From UBA2210 sp036825195 (lineage in GTDB: Bacteria > Desulfobacterota > Syntrophia > Syntrophales > UBA2210): DNA of 64,000 nt. A program made the translations under genes and the position numbers. The notes under the pieces are model-generated. The model was not told where the DNA came from and made no database searches. It saw nothing but the letters and a program-made list of their open reading frames with translations. The stretch is taken from contig DAISYQ010000004.1 of NCBI GenBank assembly GCA_036825195.1, forward strand, positions 62,001 through 126,000. The letters are read 5' to 3'. Within the stretch, counting starts at the first letter, position 1; the number at the start of each line of letters is the position of its first letter. Of this stretch, positions 16,842 through 25,911 are shown piece by piece.

Positions 16842-18158
16842 ATGCGAAAATCGTTTGTTATCATATCGGGTATCGGTATTTTTTGTATCGCTCTGCTTGT
16901 ACCGGGATTATATGCGGAAGCTACAGATACTGTTCTTACACTGGAGAGAGCAATCGAAGTCGCCGTCGCCAATAATTACCGGATCAAGGAGGCCACAGAA
17001 TATCAAAACTCCTCCCGTCAAGAATATAAGAGTGCTCGGGCCGATTTTCTTCCCAAAACATCCGCCACCTATTCTTATATAGGGATCAAGGAAAAACCGT
17101 TCTCAAAGATGGGCCCGATCACCGTTCAGACAGCGGATAGAAACCAGTTCCACTGGGATATCTCTCTGATCCAGCCCCTCTTCACGGGATTCGCCCTCTC
17201 CTCAAAATACGACATGACCAAACTGCGCAGTGCAATTCGGGACGAAGAGAAACGGCAGGCCGTGCTTGATGTCGCCCGGAATGTCAAGTATGCCTACTTT
17301 AACCTATTGCTCTCCAAGAAAATGGTGTCCGTCGCCGATGATGAAGTGGCCGCTCTGACGGCACAGCAAAACGATGCCCAGAAATTTTTCGATCAGGGAC
17401 TCATCCCCCGAAACGACCTCCTCCGGTCCCAGGTTGCACTGGCAAACGCCCTTCAGAGCCTTGAAAAGGCGATGTCCGATGAACGGCTTGCCCTGTCGAG
17501 ATTGAATATTCTCCTGGTGCGAGAGATAGACCATCCGACAGTAATCAGTGATATCGAGACGCTTCCGGACCATTCGTATGAGCTGTCAGCCCTCATTGCG
17601 GAATCGATGCAACAAAGACCCGTTCTGCAGATCACCCGCCTGGGGATTGAAACCCTCGAAAAAAGCGTCGCCCTGGCGCGAAGCGCCTACTATCCCACGA
17701 TATCGCTCGTGGGACGGTATGAAGAAAACGGCGACAACCTCGCAACATCGAATAACGACTTCAATAATCGTCACAACGCCAGCGTTCTGATCGAGGCACA
17801 GTGGACCTTTTTCGAGTGGGGCAAGACAAAGGCGGACGTTGCCAAGGCCGGGCATGATCAGTCAGCTCTGATCAACCGCCTGAAAGAGATCGAGGACAAT
17901 GTGAAGCTTGAAATCAAACAGGCACTTCTGGCCCTTCGCGTTGCCCGTACGAATATCGAAACGGCACAAAAGGCACTTGAACAGGCACAGGAGAACTGGC
18001 GCATCACTCAGCTCCAGTACCTCCAGCAGATGGTGACGTCATCGGATGTCCTGGATGCGCGTTCCTACCTGACACAGGCCGATTCAAACTATTACCGAGC
18101 ACGCTACGGATGCCTGATGTCTCTCGCCGAACTTGACAGGGCCGTCGGCAGAAAGTAG
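16842..18158 (+). CDS. TolC-family outer-membrane efflux protein
   Basis: A 438-residue outer-membrane factor with a cleavable signal peptide (about 1-25, ending LYAEA). Repeated features of the TolC fold follow: LERAIEVAVANNYRIKEA in the first half and AQWTFFEWGKTKADVAKA in the second, with LQQMVTSSDVLDARSYL near the end. Unlike the NodT-type gene at 9963-11372 it is not a lipoprotein. It lies alone with no adaptor or pump beside it, so its partner is elsewhere or it may serve a type I secretion or other efflux system. The gene on its 3' side encodes another outer-membrane protein. Confidence 0.9.
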   Translation: MRKSFVIISGIGIFCIALLVPGLYAEATDTVLTLERAIEVAVANNYRIKEATEYQNSSRQEYKSARADFLPKTSATYSYIGIKEKPFSKMGPITVQTADRNQFHWDISLIQPLFTGFALSSKYDMTKLRSAIRDEEKRQAVLDVARNVKYAYFNLLLSKKMVSVADDEVAALTAQQNDAQKFFDQGLIPRNDLLRSQVALANALQSLEKAMSDERLALSRLNILLVREIDHPTVISDIETLPDHSYELSALIAESMQQRPVLQITRLGIETLEKSVALARSAYYPTISLVGRYEENGDNLATSNNDFNNRHNASVLIEAQWTFFEWGKTKADVAKAGHDQSALINRLKEIEDNVKLEIKQALLALRVARTNIETAQKALEQAQENWRITQLQYLQQMVTSSDVLDARSYLTQADSNYYRARYGCLMSLAELDRAVGRK

Positions 18159-18225
18159 CTTCTATACCCTCCCGCAGGAGAGAATACGGGGAAATACGGG
18201 GGGAAAACCATAGGGTAGTCCTTCG

Positions 18226-19290
18226 ATGCACAGATACAGAAACATATGGGTTCCTGCACTCCTCGTACTATTGCTACTCGCTCCAGGTATCCTTCCCCTG
18301 CGAGCCCATGCCGAAGATGATACCGCGCGGCGCATGAACACCCTTACCCTCTATATGGAGAATGATCTCTTCTATGATACAGACCGTCAATATACACACG
18401 GAACAAAGATTTCATGGATCTCGCCCGACCTTTCAGACTATCGGGACAACCCTCTCATCCCTCCGTGGAGCTATTCGCTCATCGAATGCCTGCCCTTTAT
18501 AAACGAACCGGGTTATCAGCGTTCCGTATCCTTCTCAGTGGGTCAGAACATATATACACCGGAGGACACCAAACGTAGCGGCCTCATCAGCGATGACCGG
18601 CCCTATGCGGGGATCACATACCTGGCCCTCGGATTCCACAGTAAAAACAGCCTTCGTATGGACACCCTCGAATTTGATGTGGGGATAGTGGGACGTCATT
18701 CCTATGCCGAGGACTGCCAGAAATTCATCCATGAGTCGATCGATTCGGCCGATCCGAAAGGCTGGAAGAATCAGCTTCACGATGAACCGATATGCAACAT
18801 CTTCTTCGAGCGCAAGTGGAGGTCGGTAGCATTGAGATGGAAGAACGGCCTCGGATTCGACTGCATTCCCCACATAGGCAGCGGTATTGGAAACGCCTTT
18901 ACCGGCGTCAATGTTGGAGGGGAGATCAGGTATGGATGGAACCTCCCAAATGACTTCGGAACCTATATTATCAGGCCCGGGTCGGACAGCAATGCCCCCG
19001 TTGACGACACCGATCCGCGCTTCTTTCACTTTCTCCGTCGCTTCGGCATCCACTTTTTTCTTGCGGCTGACGGGGCTGCCGTGGCACACAATATTCTGCT
19101 TGACGGGAACACGTTCCGGGACAGCCACAGCGTCGATAAGGAACCCTTTGTTGCCTGCTTTGTTGGCGGAATCGGATGTATCGTTAATCGTTTCAAGATT
19201 ACCTACTCCCATGTCTATCTGACAAAGGAGTTCAAAACCCAGGAGAAGGAACAGGAGTACGGTGCGATATCGGTATCCTACACCTTTTGA
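18226..19290 (+). CDS. LpxR-like lipid A 3'-O-deacylase family (DUF2219) outer-membrane protein
   Basis: The 354-residue product has a signal peptide (about 1-29, ending AHAED) and belongs to the LpxR/DUF2219 barrel family. Salmonella LpxR removes the 3' acyloxyacyl chain of lipid A at the cell surface. Residues in the catalytic region are visible: TLYMENDLFYDTDRQYTHGTK includes the conserved Asn-Asp pair, and GRHSYAEDCQKFIHE carries the likely catalytic histidine. The protein ends in an aromatic residue (VSYTF), as outer-membrane barrels do. It is somewhat longer than LpxR, so the exact activity is uncertain. Confidence 0.82.
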   Translation: MHRYRNIWVPALLVLLLLAPGILPLRAHAEDDTARRMNTLTLYMENDLFYDTDRQYTHGTKISWISPDLSDYRDNPLIPPWSYSLIECLPFINEPGYQRSVSFSVGQNIYTPEDTKRSGLISDDRPYAGITYLALGFHSKNSLRMDTLEFDVGIVGRHSYAEDCQKFIHESIDSADPKGWKNQLHDEPICNIFFERKWRSVALRWKNGLGFDCIPHIGSGIGNAFTGVNVGGEIRYGWNLPNDFGTYIIRPGSDSNAPVDDTDPRFFHFLRRFGIHFFLAADGAAVAHNILLDGNTFRDSHSVDKEPFVACFVGGIGCIVNRFKITYSHVYLTKEFKTQEKEQEYGAISVSYTF

Positions 19291-19358
19291 GCCCATACCG
19301 TTCCGGCTATTACCTTGCAACTAATCCCAAGGTCTGATAGTGTCCGCCCGTGTTACCT

Positions 19359-19394
19359 TACCGTGAGCTTTCACGGGTATTGAGAAAATTTCTC
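19359..19394. promoter_or_regulatory. Two adjacent inverted repeats before asnA
   Basis: TACCGTGA and TCACGGGTA (19359-19379) form a hairpin with one bulge. GAGAAA-A-TTTCTC (19382-19394) is a perfect 13-bp palindrome 17 bases before the asnA ATG. A possible promoter (TTGCAA, 17 bp, TAGTGT) ends near 19342, so both repeats would lie in the leader or act as operators. Regulator unknown. Confidence 0.35.
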
Positions 19395-19411
19395 ACAATA
19401 GGAGACAGCAT

Positions 19412-20452
19412 ATGGGATCAGGTCTGTACATTCCGAAGAACTATGAACCGCTGCTCGATCTGAGAGAAACAGAAAAGGCCATCGGTCAGATTAAAACCTT
19501 TTTCCAGACCAATCTGTCTTTCGAGCTGGATCTTATGCGGGTAACGGCCCCCCTCTTCGTAAAAGCGGGTACGGGGATCAATGACGATCTCAACGGAATT
19601 GAAAAACCGGTATCTTTCAACATAACGGGCGCCGGCAACATGGGTGTCGAGATGGTGCAGTCCCTCGCAAAATGGAAGAGGATGATGCTGGCCGATTACG
19701 GCGTTCAAAGGGGCCATGGCATCTGCGCCGACATGAACGCCATACGACCGGACGAAGTCCTGGACAACACCCATTCCATATATGTGGATCAGTGGGACTG
19801 GGAACGGGTCATATCGGAAGAGGACCGAACTCTTGAATTTCTGAAGTATATCGTGAAAAAGATATACGATGTCATACGACGCACGGAAAAATATATCTGT
19901 TACCGGCGCAACCTCGTCGAGCCGATCCTACCCGAAAAGATCACCTTTCTCCACAGCGAGGAGTTGGAGGACCGATATCCCGATCTGACACCCAAAGAGC
20001 GGGAGACTATGGCATGCAGGGAATATGGGGCTATCTTTCTCATAGGAATCGGCGGAGCATTGAAAAACGGCAAACCGCACGACGGCCGCGCCCCCGATTA
20101 TGACGACTGGTCCACCCCCACGATAGGCGGATACAGGGGTCTCAACGGAGACATCCTCGTACACTATCCGATGTTCGACTGCGCCTATGAACTCTCCTCC
20201 ATGGGGATCCGCGTCGATCCGGCAGCCCTTCTGAGACAACTGGAAATCACCGGCACCATGGAACGGCGGGATCTTCTCTTTCACCGGCGCCTTCTCGATG
20301 GCGAACTACCTCTCTCTATCGGGGGAGGAATCGGTCAGTCGCGGCTCTGCATGTTTTACCTGAGAAAGGCCCATATCGGCGAGATACAGGCAAGCATATG
20401 GCCGGCCAATATGGTTGAAGCATGCCGGAATAACAAGATTTTTCTTTTATAA
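19412..20452 (+). CDS. asnA: Aspartate-ammonia ligase (ammonia-dependent asparagine synthetase)
   Basis: Makes asparagine from aspartate, ammonia and ATP. At 346 residues it matches AsnA in length and fold, which is related to class II aminoacyl-tRNA synthetases. Typical segments are visible: FELDLMRVTAPLF, the AGTGINDDLNG loop, FNITGAGNMGVEMVQSLAKWKR, and the C-terminal LPLSIGGGIGQSRLCMFYLRKAHIGEIQ class II motif 3-like region. It starts an operon with asnS (15-base gap), so asparagine is made and loaded on tRNA by neighbouring genes. It uses free ammonia, not glutamine. Confidence 0.96.
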   Translation: MGSGLYIPKNYEPLLDLRETEKAIGQIKTFFQTNLSFELDLMRVTAPLFVKAGTGINDDLNGIEKPVSFNITGAGNMGVEMVQSLAKWKRMMLADYGVQRGHGICADMNAIRPDEVLDNTHSIYVDQWDWERVISEEDRTLEFLKYIVKKIYDVIRRTEKYICYRRNLVEPILPEKITFLHSEELEDRYPDLTPKERETMACREYGAIFLIGIGGALKNGKPHDGRAPDYDDWSTPTIGGYRGLNGDILVHYPMFDCAYELSSMGIRVDPAALLRQLEITGTMERRDLLFHRRLLDGELPLSIGGGIGQSRLCMFYLRKAHIGEIQASIWPANMVEACRNNKIFLL

Positions 20453-20467
20453 GAGGATGAATATACC

Positions 20468-21850
20468 ATGAAGCGTACAAAGATATTCGAGCTCCTGAAA
20501 TCAGATTCTCCCGTTGACACGATCCTGATCAAGGGATGGGTGCGGACCAGACGTGATTCAAAGGAATTTTCCTTTCTTGAGATCAACGACGGATCGTGCC
20601 GCGCAAACATGCAGGTCATCGCAGGCAGCGGTCTGGCCAATTACGAAGAGATTCTCAAGGTATCAACCGGTTCCGCGGTGGCCGTCACCGGACGGATGAT
20701 TGCCTCTCAGGGCAAGGGCCAGGCATGGGAGATACAGGCCGACGATGTCGAGATCATCAGCATTGCGCCGGAGTCATACCCCCTGCAGAAAAAACGCCAC
20801 AGCGACGAGTTTCTCCGCACCATCGCCCACCTCAGACCACGAACGAACAAGTATGGCGCGGCCTTCCGCATCAGGTCGGAGCTGTCGTACGCCATCCACA
20901 AGTTTTTCAGGGAACGGGGCTTCACCTACATCCATACCCCTATCGTCACCGCGTCCGATTGTGAAGGGGCGGGTGAAATGTTCAGGGTTACCACACTCGA
21001 CACGAACAATCCTCCGAAGACAGAAGGTCTGGTGGATTATTCCCAGGATTTTTTCGGAAAGCAGGCAAACCTGACCGTATCGGGCCAGCTCGAGGCGGAA
21101 CTGCTTGCCCTGGCATTGGGCGATGTCTATACCTTCGGCCCCACCTTCAGAGCTGAAAATTCCAACACCAGGAGACATGCCGCCGAATTCTGGATGGTGG
21201 AACCGGAGATGGCCTTTTGCGATCTCGAGGGTGACATGGAGCTTGGCGAAGAGATGGTGAAATATCTGGTCGCCTACGTGATGGATGAATGCAGCAGCGA
21301 CCTTGAACTCTTTGCACAGTTCGTGGATAAGGGCCTCATGGCAACCCTGGAAAATATCGCCGCATCGGACTTCATTCGGCTCCCCTACCGGGAGGCGGTT
21401 GATATCCTGAGTATGGTCAAAGACCGGTTCGACTATGACGTGGCCTTCGGGACGGATCTCCAGTCGGAACACGAGCACTACCTGACCGAACAGCACTTCA
21501 AGAAACCGGTCATTGTCTACGACTACCCCACCACGATCAAACCTTTTTACATGCGGGTCAATCCCGACGGGCAGACCGTCGCCGCCATGGATGTCCTTGT
21601 TCCGAGTATCGGCGAGATCATCGGGGGAAGCCAGCGCGAAGAACGTCTCCCTATCCTGGAGGCAAGGATGGAGGAAATGGGCTTGAGTCAAGACAATTAC
21701 TGGTGGTACCTGGATTCCCGGAGATTCGGCAGCGTACCGCACAGCGGGTTCGGCCTGGGATTTGAACGGCTGATTATGCTCATCACCGGCATATCGAATA
21801 TACGGGACGTCATCCCCTTCCCCCGGACACCGAACAGCATAGAATTTTGA
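20468..21850 (+). CDS. asnS: Asparaginyl-tRNA synthetase
   Basis: Attaches asparagine to tRNA-Asn. The 460-residue protein has an N-terminal OB-fold anticodon-binding domain (about 18-105) and a class IIb catalytic domain. Class II motif 2 is visible as FGPTFRAENSNTRRHAAEFWMVEPE and motif 3 as GFGLGFERLIMLITG. Asn specificity is supported by the family's HLRPRTN and by the internal PKTEGLVDYSQDFFG stretch of bacterial AsnRS. It lies between asnA and a beta-CASP nuclease gene in one operon. A direct AsnRS means the cell need not make Asn-tRNA by amidation, at least not exclusively. Confidence 0.97.
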   Translation: MKRTKIFELLKSDSPVDTILIKGWVRTRRDSKEFSFLEINDGSCRANMQVIAGSGLANYEEILKVSTGSAVAVTGRMIASQGKGQAWEIQADDVEIISIAPESYPLQKKRHSDEFLRTIAHLRPRTNKYGAAFRIRSELSYAIHKFFRERGFTYIHTPIVTASDCEGAGEMFRVTTLDTNNPPKTEGLVDYSQDFFGKQANLTVSGQLEAELLALALGDVYTFGPTFRAENSNTRRHAAEFWMVEPEMAFCDLEGDMELGEEMVKYLVAYVMDECSSDLELFAQFVDKGLMATLENIAASDFIRLPYREAVDILSMVKDRFDYDVAFGTDLQSEHEHYLTEQHFKKPVIVYDYPTTIKPFYMRVNPDGQTVAAMDVLVPSIGEIIGGSQREERLPILEARMEEMGLSQDNYWWYLDSRRFGSVPHSGFGLGFERLIMLITGISNIRDVIPFPRTPNSIEF

Positions 21851-21875
21851 GACAGAATCAGGAAAGGAATACAAC

Positions 21876-23477
21876 ATGATCAAGATTACCTGCATGGGGG
21901 CGGCAGGAACCGTTACCGGTTCAAATTACCTCATCGAAGACCCCCGTGGCAAAAAGATACTGGTGGACTGCGGTCTCTTCCAGGGAGGAAAACAGACCGA
22001 GTGGCGCAATGCGGCAGACTGGGGATTCGATCCCCGAGAGATAGGCACCCTGCTGCTGACCCACGCCCACATCGACCACAGCGGTAGAATCCCCAAACTG
22101 GTCAAAGACGGTTTTCAGGGACGGATCGTCACCTCCCCACCCACGGTACAGCTGTGCGAGGCGATGCTCCTCGATTCGGGACATGTCCAGGAAATGGATG
22201 CGGAATGGCAGACACGCAAGAACAAACGAAAGAGCAAAAAGGGAATTGAACCGCTCTACACCGTAACGGATGCAGAAAAAAGTCTTCAATTTTTCTCACC
22301 CGTTGAACGGGACCGGATTATCGACATCGAACCGGGAATGAAGGCGCGTTTTCTCAATGCGGGACACATCCTCGGATCTTCAATCATAGAGCTGTGGGTA
22401 GAAGACGGAGGCGGGGAAACAAAGATCGTCTTCTCGGGAGATATCGGCAAGAACAGCCAGTTGATCGTCAAGGATCCTGCCGAAGTTGCACAGGCGGACT
22501 ATCTCTTTATCGAATCGACCTACGGCAACCGGCTGCACCGTTCCTTCACGGACAGTACGGCCGAACTGCTCGATGCGATCAACTATGCCGTTGCAAACAA
22601 CGAAAAGGTCATCATTCCGGCATTTGCGGTAGAGCGGACTCAGGAGATACTCTATATCCTGGGAGAGTTTCAGCGTGATGGCTCCCTACCCGATATTCCG
22701 ATCTACCTGGACAGCCCGCTGGCAATCAAGGCCACCGAGATCTTCAGGAAAAACAAGAAATATTACGATGAAGAGGCGATGGAGATCGTGAATAAGGGGT
22801 TTGATCCCTTCGATATGCCCAACCTGAAATTCACCCTCTCTACCGAAGAGTCCATCGAGATCAACAAACGGGCGGGCTCCGCCATCGTCATAGCGGGAAG
22901 CGGCATGTGCAATGCGGGGCGTATTAAACACCACCTCAAACACAACCTGTGGCGTAAGGGGGCCAGTGTCGTCATTGTTGGTTTCCAGGCCATGGGTACG
23001 ACTGGGAGGAGAATCGTAGACGGAGAAAAGCGGATCAGGGTATTCGGGGAAGACGTTGCCGTAGCGGCGAAGGTCTTTACCATCGGCGGATTCTCGGCAC
23101 ACGCGGACCAGAAGGGACTTCTGGAATGGGCGGGTCACTTCGCCGAAGCACACCCCCGTGTTTTCGCCATACATGGTGAGGCAACCGCCAGCGAGACGCT
23201 CGCGGAGAAAATCAGGACGGATCTCAATCTGGAAGCCTATGTTCCCAAGCTGCGGGAATCCCTGATTCTTGAGGCCCAGACAATGACCCGAACCATGGCC
23301 CCCGAGGTTACGCCCGAAGAACCGCAACCGGATATGGCCGCCACCTTCACCGGTATCGAAAAAGAACTTGAGGCATTAAAGAGAAGACTCACCGAAAAAG
23401 ACGGTCGGATTCAGGAAGCCGATATGGATCGATTGCGAAATATCGAGGAAGATCTGCGGACGATTCTGCCCGAATAG
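21876..23477 (+). CDS. Beta-CASP metallo-beta-lactamase RNA hydrolase
   Basis: A 533-residue metallo-beta-lactamase-fold enzyme of the beta-CASP group, related to CPSF73-like RNA nucleases. The zinc motif is LLTHAHIDHSG (about 65-75). The distal motifs VFSGDIG, FIESTYGNR and GGFSAHADQKGL are also intact, and GSGMCNAGRIKHHL marks the RNA-specificity domain. The last ~70 residues are a charged, coiled-coil-like extension (EKELEALKRRLTEKD) not needed for catalysis, perhaps for oligomerisation. Third gene of the asnA-asnS operon. RNA as substrate is family inference. Confidence 0.92.
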   Translation: MIKITCMGAAGTVTGSNYLIEDPRGKKILVDCGLFQGGKQTEWRNAADWGFDPREIGTLLLTHAHIDHSGRIPKLVKDGFQGRIVTSPPTVQLCEAMLLDSGHVQEMDAEWQTRKNKRKSKKGIEPLYTVTDAEKSLQFFSPVERDRIIDIEPGMKARFLNAGHILGSSIIELWVEDGGGETKIVFSGDIGKNSQLIVKDPAEVAQADYLFIESTYGNRLHRSFTDSTAELLDAINYAVANNEKVIIPAFAVERTQEILYILGEFQRDGSLPDIPIYLDSPLAIKATEIFRKNKKYYDEEAMEIVNKGFDPFDMPNLKFTLSTEESIEINKRAGSAIVIAGSGMCNAGRIKHHLKHNLWRKGASVVIVGFQAMGTTGRRIVDGEKRIRVFGEDVAVAAKVFTIGGFSAHADQKGLLEWAGHFAEAHPRVFAIHGEATASETLAEKIRTDLNLEAYVPKLRESLILEAQTMTRTMAPEVTPEEPQPDMAATFTGIEKELEALKRRLTEKDGRIQEADMDRLRNIEEDLRTILPE

Positions 23478-23579
23478 GGATATGACGGAGAAGTGACTTC
23501 TCTGGTACCGGCGCTGCCCTGAATAGATGAACGGCAGAGACGACCGAAGCCGTTTCTACCGGTATATGAAAATAATCAG

Positions 23580-23621
23580 AAAGCTCCACCCTGCATTCTT
23601 GACGGCACGGTGGAGCTTTTT
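23580..23621 (+). terminator. Intrinsic terminator after the asnA-asnS-nuclease operon
   Basis: AAGCTCCACC (23581-23590) pairs with GGTGGAGCTT (23609-23618) around an 18-base loop and ends in TTTTT. The A-rich bases before it make it potentially bidirectional. Confidence 0.8.
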
Positions 23622-23656
23622 GCATATCCATTTATTACGAATCACATAACTAATTG

Positions 23657-23679
23657 CTATACTCTCTCTCATGGTATAG
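23657..23679. promoter_or_regulatory. Inverted repeat upstream of the selenium cluster
   Basis: CTATAC and GTATAG are separated by 11 bases. The second half overlaps TATAGT, a possible -10 box, about 90 bases before the desulfurase start. It could be an operator. No partner regulator is identified. Confidence 0.3.
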
Positions 23680-23770
23680 TTTATTTGAATTTGACCAATC
23701 CGACGTTTTTCCGTAGTGTCCACCGGGAAAAGATTTTTTAACAGCCGGAAAACACCGGGAAACAAATCAT

Positions 23771-24943
23771 ATGAGAAAAACAATCTACATGGACAATGCC
23801 GCCACGTCATGGCCGAAACCCGAGGAAACCCTGAAGGCAATGGCGGAATATTTTCATTCCATCGGGGCCAGTCCGGGACGTTCGGCACATCGCCTGTCCA
23901 TGGATGCCGGACGGATTGTCCTGGACGCCCGCGAGTCCGTCGCGGAACTCTTCGGCATACAGAACCTTCTCCGAGTCGTCTTTACCAAGAATGCGACGGA
24001 GGCACTCAACATCGCCATCTCCGGCCTTTTGAAGCCCGGAGATCATGTCATCACATCCGGAATGGAACACAACTCGGTCATGCGCCCCCTGAGAGTGATG
24101 GAGAGACGAGGTGTAGAGCTATCGATCATCTCCTGCTCCCCTTCCGGTGCGTTGGATCCGGGGGATGTGGAACGGGCCATACGGAGCAACACGCGAGCAA
24201 TCTATCTGACCCATGCCTCCAACGTGACGGGCACCATCATGCCCATCGCGGAAATCGGAAGGATTGCCCGTGGAAAAGGGATCAGACTGTGCGTTGATGC
24301 GGCGCAGACCGCGGGCCTCATCTCGATAGATGTGGAGGACATGTTCATCGATATCCTGGCATTTACCGGTCACAAGTCCCTCTTCGGTCCCCAGGGAACG
24401 GGGGGTCTGTACCTGGGCGACGGACTGGAAAAAGAGATTTCACCCATCATGACCGGCGGAACCGGCAGCAGATCCGAGTCGGAGGAACACCCGGATTTTA
24501 TTCCCGACAAATACGAGCCGGGCACCCCAAATGTCATAGGAATCGCGGGTCTCAATGCCGGCATCGGTTTTATCAATTCCATCGGTATCGAAACCATACG
24601 GGAAAAGGAGGCAAAGCTGACGGCAATGCTCATGGAAGGTCTCGCATCCATTCAGGGGGTTACGCTGTACGGATGCGGCGATGCGAGCAGGCAGACATCG
24701 GTGGTGTCATTCAATATAGCGGGAATGGCCCCTTCCGAGGTTGCCATGACCCTCGATGATGAATACAATATCATGTCGAGGCCGGGTCTTCAGTGCGCTC
24801 CCGCCGCCCACAGGACCATCGGAACCTTTTCAGCGGGAACGGTGCGGCTCAGCCTGGGATACTTCCTCGAAGAGGACGATATCCGGATGGCCCTTTCGGC
24901 CGTGGAACACATTATACAGAAGAAAAAAGGAGTCTATTCATGA
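23771..24943 (+). CDS. Cysteine desulfurase-like PLP enzyme of the YedF selenium cluster
   Basis: A 390-residue class V aminotransferase-fold enzyme. MDNAATSWPKPEE opens it, MEHNSVMRP and VDAAQTAG are substrate and cofactor contacts, and the PLP lysine lies in AFTGHKSLFGPQGTGGLY. It matches the group of cysteine desulfurase-like proteins (TIGR01977 type) that co-occur with YedF and DUF3343 in selenium-using bacteria. It probably mobilises sulfur or selenium from cysteine or selenocysteine. Its stop overlaps the yedF start (ATGA), so translation is coupled. Whether the physiological product is persulfide or perselenide cannot be told from sequence. Confidence 0.88.
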   Translation: MRKTIYMDNAATSWPKPEETLKAMAEYFHSIGASPGRSAHRLSMDAGRIVLDARESVAELFGIQNLLRVVFTKNATEALNIAISGLLKPGDHVITSGMEHNSVMRPLRVMERRGVELSIISCSPSGALDPGDVERAIRSNTRAIYLTHASNVTGTIMPIAEIGRIARGKGIRLCVDAAQTAGLISIDVEDMFIDILAFTGHKSLFGPQGTGGLYLGDGLEKEISPIMTGGTGSRSESEEHPDFIPDKYEPGTPNVIGIAGLNAGIGFINSIGIETIREKEAKLTAMLMEGLASIQGVTLYGCGDASRQTSVVSFNIAGMAPSEVAMTLDDEYNIMSRPGLQCAPAAHRTIGTFSAGTVRLSLGYFLEEDDIRMALSAVEHIIQKKKGVYS

Positions 24944-25521
24944 TATACGAAATCGATGCTAGGGGACTTGCCTGTCCTCAACCCGTCATCATGACAAAAA
25001 AAACGATTGAATCAGGGAAAGACTGTGTTGTCATCGTCGACAACGAAGCCGCCCGTGACAATGTGTGCCGTATGGCAACAAACCTGGGATGTGAAACAGA
25101 TGTTGAGGAACGGGAAGGGTATTTCCGTATCCGCGTTACCCGGGGAACAGCCCGGAAAGAGAAGAAAAGTGTCGCACCCGCTACGGGTCCGACGGTGGTT
25201 GTCTTCCCCTGTGACCGCATGGGAAAGGGAGATGACGAACTGGGGAACATCCTGATCCGGGGATTCCTCCACACCCTTGGAGAGATTTCCCCGAAGCCCG
25301 ACGTGATGATATTCTTTAACGCAGGTGTTAAACTGACAACCGAAGGCTCCGACGTCATCGAAGACCTTCGCGCCCTGGAAGGTGAAGGGGTTAAAATCCT
25401 GGTCTGCGGAACCTGCCTCGATTTCTTCGGACTGAAGGACAGACTGCAAGCCGGTATCATCTCAAATATGTATGACATCGCCGAGACCATGCTGTCCGCC
25501 GGGAAAGTTGTCAGGATATGA
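24940..25521 (+). CDS. yedF: Selenium metabolism protein YedF (TusA-DsrE fusion)
   Basis: A 193-residue two-domain carrier. The N-terminal TusA-like domain (about 1-72) has the sulfur/selenium-accepting cysteine in DARGLACPQPV. The C-terminal DsrE-like domain (about 85-190) ends with a second conserved cysteine in VCGTCLDFFGL. This fusion is the selenium-associated YedF family, thought to relay reduced selenium or sulfur from a desulfurase. The start at 24940 is fixed by its ATGA overlap with the upstream gene and by homology to TusA N termini. It also overlaps the next gene by four bases. Confidence 0.9.
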   Translation: MIYEIDARGLACPQPVIMTKKTIESGKDCVVIVDNEAARDNVCRMATNLGCETDVEEREGYFRIRVTRGTARKEKKSVAPATGPTVVVFPCDRMGKGDDELGNILIRGFLHTLGEISPKPDVMIFFNAGVKLTTEGSDVIEDLRALEGEGVKILVCGTCLDFFGLKDRLQAGIISNMYDIAETMLSAGKVVRI

Positions 25522-25748
25522 CGGACCCAGAGCCCTTTTGCGTCATTCTCTTCGACTCGACGAGCGAAGCGCTCCTCGCGGAAAAACTCTTCAAGAAAGC
25601 GGACATCCCCCACAAGGTAATCCCCGTGCCACGCCATCTCAGCTCCGACTGCGGCGTCTGCATACGGTTCTCTGCCCGCGACACCCAGCGGGTGAAGACA
25701 GCCCTCGACGGCAGGGTTGCCGTTCGCTCCATCTCCCCCCTTGATTGA
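25518..25748 (+). CDS. DUF3343 putative Se/S carrier protein
   Basis: A 76-residue protein of the DUF3343 family, described as a Se/S carrier-like domain. Two cysteines sit in a CGVC motif at about 44-47, near the middle, after a short beta-alpha unit (CVILFDSTSEALLAEKLFKKA). It starts inside the yedF stop codon (ATGA overlap), so the three genes form one translation unit. The role, probably handing selenium or sulfur to a maturation target, is inferred from neighbours. Confidence 0.85.
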   Translation: MTDPEPFCVILFDSTSEALLAEKLFKKADIPHKVIPVPRHLSSDCGVCIRFSARDTQRVKTALDGRVAVRSISPLD

Positions 25749-25755
25749 CCGACAT

Positions 25756-25786
25756 TTGACAAACGGTATGTAATCCTTATTATAAT
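25756..25786 (+). promoter_or_regulatory. Possible promoter of the ArsR-selenoprotein-cutA group
   Basis: TTGACA (25756-25761) and a perfect TATAAT (25781-25786) are separated by 19 bp, longer than ideal. They lie just after DUF3343 and about 125 bases before the ArsR start. Confidence 0.45.
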
Positions 25787-25911
25787 CGTACATTGACGAT
25801 AGGCGATATCTGTGATATTGAACCCTATCCAATATATGGCAATGGCAGAGTATGGAGAATCTTTTCTGTGTACCATTGCGAAGAAACTTGATAAGAAGGT
25901 ATTAACTACCG

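Noticed and set aside
20774..21895. 373-codon minus-strand frame opposite asnS
   Set aside because: Antisense shadow of a clear aminoacyl-tRNA synthetase gene.
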